Assembly: GCF_040687965.1 (NCBI RefSeq)
Contig: NZ_CP156084.1
Location: 882,501-946,500, forward strand
Direction: 5' to 3'
Length of the DNA stretch: 64,000 nt
DNA from: Methylocystis echinoides
Lineage (GTDB): Bacteria; Pseudomonadota; Alphaproteobacteria; Rhizobiales; Beijerinckiaceae
A program made the translations under genes and the position numbers. Every line of letters starts with the position of its first letter. The stretch's first letter is position 1. Under the pieces are notes generated by a model. That model had not been told where the DNA came from. It worked only from the letters and a program-made list of their open reading frames with translations, and did no database searches. This document shows positions 61,349 to 64,000 of the stretch, piece after piece.

Positions 61349-62605
61349 ATGGATCGGATGTCGTACCACGTTTACGAAATGTTGCATCTCGCCTTTGCGC
61401 CGGCGCGTGCGGCGACCGACGCGCTGCTGCACACGATCAAGAGCCCGCTCAACCCGCTCTATCACACCTCGCTCGGCCGCAGCATCGCGGCCTCCGCCGA
61501 ACTCTTCGAGCGCATGACGCGCCGCTACGGCAAGCCGATGTTTGGCCTGGACACGACCAAGGTCGACGGCGTCGAGGTTGAAGTCGCCGAAGAGCACGTC
61601 TGGATGAAGCCGTTCTGCGGCCTGCTGCATTTCAAGCGGCAATTCGCGGACGCGGCGCCGAAACAGTCGAAGCTCCTCATCGTCGCGCCGATGTCGGGCC
61701 ATTACGCCACGCTGCTGCGCGGGACGGTCGAGGCCTTCCTGCCGAGCCACGACGTTTACATCACCGACTGGACCGACGCGCGCACCGTCCCGCTCGTCGA
61801 GGGCAGTTTCGACCTCGACGATTACATCGATTATCTCGAAGAGATGATGCGTTTCCTCGCCGATGACGGCGTTCCGGTCCATACGCTCGGCGTCTGCCAG
61901 GCCTCCGTGCCGCTGATCTGCGCCGTCGCGGCCATGGAGGCGGCGAGCGACCCGGCGGCGCCCGAATCCATGATTTTGATGGGCGGTCCGATCGATACGC
62001 GCGTCAATCCCACCGCGGTCAACAAGCTCGCGGAGAAGCGCGGCATCGACTGGTTCCGCCGCCACTGCATCCACACCGTCCCCTTCCCCCACGCCGGCAT
62101 GGGCCGCGACGTCTATCCTGGTTTTCTGCAGCTCTCGGGCTTCATGGCCATGAACATCGAGCGCCATGTCACCGCGCATGTGGAGATGTTCAACCATCTC
62201 ATCGAGGGCGACGGCGACTCGGCCGAAAAACACCGCGATTTCTACGACGAATATCTCGCGGTAATGGATCTGACGGCGGAATTCTATCTGCAGACGGTCG
62301 AGCGCGTCTTCATCAAGCATGAAGTGCCGCTCGGGCTTCTGCGCCATCGCGGCGAACTCATCGACCTGCGGTCCATCCGCCACACGGCGCTGCTCACCGT
62401 CGAGGGCGAGAAGGACGATATTTCGGGCGTCGGCCAGACGCTTGCCGCGCAGGACCTTTGCTCCGGCATTCCCGCGGCGCGCAAGGCGCATCATTTGCAG
62501 GTAGGCGTCGGCCATTACGGCGTCTTCAACGGCTCGCGCTTCCGCCGCGAGATCGCCCCGCGAATTTGCGCTTTCACCCGAGAGATGGAGCAAGTGGAGG
62601 CGTAA
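61349..62605 (+). CDS. phaZ: Intracellular PHB depolymerase
   Basis: A 418-residue granule-associated depolymerase that breaks down native polyhydroxybutyrate. The nucleophile is cysteine C183 in GVCQAS rather than serine, with D356/D357 (EGEKDDISG) and H389 (VGVGHYGVF) completing the triad. These match the C183/D355/H388 layout of Ralstonia PhaZ1. It has no signal peptide. GGAGAG precedes ATG 61349. PHB storage fits a type II methanotroph. Confidence 0.95.
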   Translation: MDRMSYHVYEMLHLAFAPARAATDALLHTIKSPLNPLYHTSLGRSIAASAELFERMTRRYGKPMFGLDTTKVDGVEVEVAEEHVWMKPFCGLLHFKRQFADAAPKQSKLLIVAPMSGHYATLLRGTVEAFLPSHDVYITDWTDARTVPLVEGSFDLDDYIDYLEEMMRFLADDGVPVHTLGVCQASVPLICAVAAMEAASDPAAPESMILMGGPIDTRVNPTAVNKLAEKRGIDWFRRHCIHTVPFPHAGMGRDVYPGFLQLSGFMAMNIERHVTAHVEMFNHLIEGDGDSAEKHRDFYDEYLAVMDLTAEFYLQTVERVFIKHEVPLGLLRHRGELIDLRSIRHTALLTVEGEKDDISGVGQTLAAQDLCSGIPAARKAHHLQVGVGHYGVFNGSRFRREIAPRICAFTREMEQVEA

Positions 62606-62634
62606 GCCGGCGCCGCAAACCGCGCCGCTCGACC

Positions 62635-62656
62635 CTCTCCCCGCAAGCGGGGAGAG
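62635..62656. repeat. Perfect hairpin repeat between phaZ and the WcbI-like gene
   Basis: CTCTCCCCGC and GCGGGGAGAG form a 10-bp perfect stem with an AA loop, between two convergent stops. A near copy is at 20084. There is no T-run, but it could still slow polymerase in both directions. Confidence 0.7.
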
Positions 62657-62666
62657 ACTTCCCCGC

Positions 62667-63734
62667 TCAGAGCGTCGGCAAGCGGCCGGCCTTCAGATTT
62701 TCCCGCGCCAGTCCAATCAGCAGTTTTTTCGTGCTCTCGTCCGCAAGCCATGCGTCGACGCGCGGATTGCCCAGACGCTCGGCGCCTTCCTTCTCATAGG
62801 TGCGGAAACAGGCGGCGAGATATTGCGGCAGCGTCAAGAAGTCGCCGACGTCATTGGCGAGGTGATGATTCTGCAGCTTGAACAGATAGCCGCCCTGCAC
62901 GCCGAAAAGCTTGGCGATCGGCGGATACACGGGAAAGATCTCGGCGCGCGCGAGATCATAGATCTGATAATAGCTGAAATCCGTCGCCGGCGGCTTCAGG
63001 CCGACCTTCTCCCACATGAGCTTGGAGAGATCGAATAGCACATAGCTCATCGGATGCACGAGGCTGTACATGAAGACGCCGCGACGCGCCCATTTCATGA
63101 GGTCGGTCGAAAGGTCGACGTCGAATTCGTTGCGCGTCGTTTCGAGCAGCTCGCGCGCAGCGTCGTTCCAGATGTCCAGATAGCCCAAAGCCTGGAACAC
63201 ATTCTCATTGAACATCGCCCGCGTTTCTTCGAGCGACAGACCGGCCCGATAGGCGAAGACGGCGATCGCCGAGTGATAGGGGCCGAGCGGGCCGAAGATG
63301 AAGCCGTGCAGCGGCTGCGTGGGGTCCTGGATGTAAATCAGATCGGGATGAAAGGCCGCAAAGGTCACTGCGGGAAGGCGCGTCACTTTCGGCAGGCGTT
63401 GGCGCAGCTCCGCCGAATCGCCAGGGCCGCGCAGATGGCCCGAGAGGAATTCGTGCGAGAAGACGTAATCATAGGTGTCGAGCGTCTTGACCAGAACATC
63501 GAAATTGGCGAAGCGAGAGCGGCCGATCGCCGAGAAATGATGAACCGTCGCGCTCGGGTCCATGACCTTCATCGCATAGGCCACGCCAAAGGCTTGGCAA
63601 TTGCCCATGACGGCGATGCGTGGCCCGGTAGTGCGGATCTGGCGGCCTGTCAGCTTGGCGATTCGCGGCTCGACCGCATATTGAATCCAGGACTTGGAAA
63701 TCTGTTTCTCGATCTGGGAGAACATCTGCGTCAT
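62667..63734 (-). CDS. WcbI-like polysaccharide modification protein
   Basis: A 355-residue protein with the WcbI hallmark VMGNCQA at about 42-48. WcbI of Burkholderia acts in capsule biosynthesis and has a proposed acyl/acetyl-transfer role. Later segments (HPDLIYIQDP, then FGPLGPYHSAIAVF and LVHPMSYVLFD) fit the family. It has no signal peptide. It diverges from the GSCFA gene, another surface-glycan-linked family. The exact reaction is not established. Confidence 0.8.
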   Translation of the reverse strand: MTQMFSQIEKQISKSWIQYAVEPRIAKLTGRQIRTTGPRIAVMGNCQAFGVAYAMKVMDPSATVHHFSAIGRSRFANFDVLVKTLDTYDYVFSHEFLSGHLRGPGDSAELRQRLPKVTRLPAVTFAAFHPDLIYIQDPTQPLHGFIFGPLGPYHSAIAVFAYRAGLSLEETRAMFNENVFQALGYLDIWNDAARELLETTRNEFDVDLSTDLMKWARRGVFMYSLVHPMSYVLFDLSKLMWEKVGLKPPATDFSYYQIYDLARAEIFPVYPPIAKLFGVQGGYLFKLQNHHLANDVGDFLTLPQYLAACFRTYEKEGAERLGNPRVDAWLADESTKKLLIGLARENLKAGRLPTL

Positions 63735-63889
63735 TCACCGGCTTCGCCGCTTGGGCGCGTCGCCCGCCGGCCCCCGGCTGGTGACAAGCGGCGGCGCCTT
63801 CGTCTATGGTCCGCTGACGAAGGATGGCGCGCCACACGACGCCAAGCGCCATTTGCGACTTATTCACATCGCGATCAGGAGTTTGCCCC

Positions 63890-64000
63890 GTGGCGGACAA
63901 TCCCTATAGCTCCCTACCCGACCATCGCTTCTGGCGCAAGGCTGTGACCGGCCTGCCGCCCTTCGCGATCGACCCGCTGCTCTCCGCGCCCTTCAAGATC
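63890..64000 (+). CDS. GSCFA-domain protein, N-terminal fragment (window edge)
   Basis: GTG at 63890 with AGGAG upstream opens a frame (MADNPYSSLPDHRFWRKAV, then DPLLSAPFKI) that runs off the right edge after 37 codons. The NPYSSLP-DHRFWR start is typical of GSCFA-domain proteins, which are SGNH/GDSL-like and linked to polysaccharide modification. The GSCFA motif itself lies beyond the window, so the call is probable, not proven. Confidence 0.6.
   Translation, partial: MADNPYSSLPDHRFWRKAVTGLPPFAIDPLLSAPFKI

Overview
The window is high-GC DNA from an alphaproteobacterium of the Hyphomicrobiales type, most likely a serine-cycle methylotroph related to Methylocystis or Methylosinus. The evidence is a serine-glyoxylate aminotransferase gene beside formate-tetrahydrofolate ligase at the left edge, an intracellular PHB depolymerase with the Cys-Asp-His triad, an alphaproteobacterial cta (aa3 oxidase) cluster, a split F0 operon with b and b' subunits, and general-stress (EcfG-type) promoter sequences. 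The genus is inference; no rRNA or methane monooxygenase gene is present. Nearly all of the window is ordinary chromosome. I see no prophage, insertion sequence, CRISPR array, tRNA or rRNA.

Layout. 1-2.0 kb: serine-cycle genes (sga partial, fhs). 2.6-6.6 kb: msrB, a phytoene desaturase-like oxidoreductase, a META-domain protein and an HdeD-aquaporin fusion. 6.8-12.4 kb: a thiolase and a two-gene RND efflux system. 12.6-14.2 kb: two HdeA-like periplasmic proteins and an outer-membrane beta-barrel. 14.5-19.4 kb: a hybrid histidine kinase, a secreted peptide, a NepR-like small ORF, a two-gene unit behind a GGAAC-N16-CGTT promoter, and a DsbA-like protein. 19.4-22.5 kb: recR, ybaB, dnaX and the SRP RNA. 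22.7-24.6 kb: a DUF4239 membrane protein and a hemerythrin protein with a long Arg/Gly/Glu-rich tail behind a GGAAC-N17-CGTT promoter. 24.8-27.7 kb: hisZ, hisG and a frameshifted WecG/TagA glycosyltransferase.

27.7-36.4 kb: the cytochrome oxidase cluster ctaC-ctaD-ctaB-coxF-ctaG-ctaE, a strong terminator-like hairpin, then DUF983-SURF1-thrC-GNAT. 36.7-37.9 kb: an IalB-like protein and a coupled secreted protein. 37.9-40.6 kb: F0 ATP synthase atpI-B-E-F'-F, with a sigma70-like promoter, an internal terminator-like hairpin just after atpE, and a terminator at the end. 41-45.8 kb: DUF305, smc and ChaC. 45.8-47.8 kb: a G/T-biased noncoding tract ending at a terminator, a small conserved-looking protein, and glyQ without glyS. 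47.9-51.7 kb: two tandem Tlde1-like (DUF2778) proteins, a YkuD L,D-transpeptidase and a methyltransferase. 51.8-57.6 kb: polyprenyl diphosphate synthase, small secreted proteins, oligopeptidase B and metY. 57.7-61.2 kb: cobalamin genes cobU, cbiD and cbiB around a PEBP-like protein and a cluster of palindromic repeats. 61.3-64 kb: phaZ, a WcbI-like protein and the start of a GSCFA-domain protein.

The most interesting signals are the HdeD-AqpZ fusion, the two EcfG-type promoters together with a NepR-like ORF (a possible satellite of the general stress response), the disordered RG-rich hemerythrin, the hairpin inside the atp operon, the three clustered L,D-transpeptidase-fold genes, and a candidate small RNA at 45.8-46.05 kb. 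I did not find a clear new multi-gene defence or biosynthetic system.
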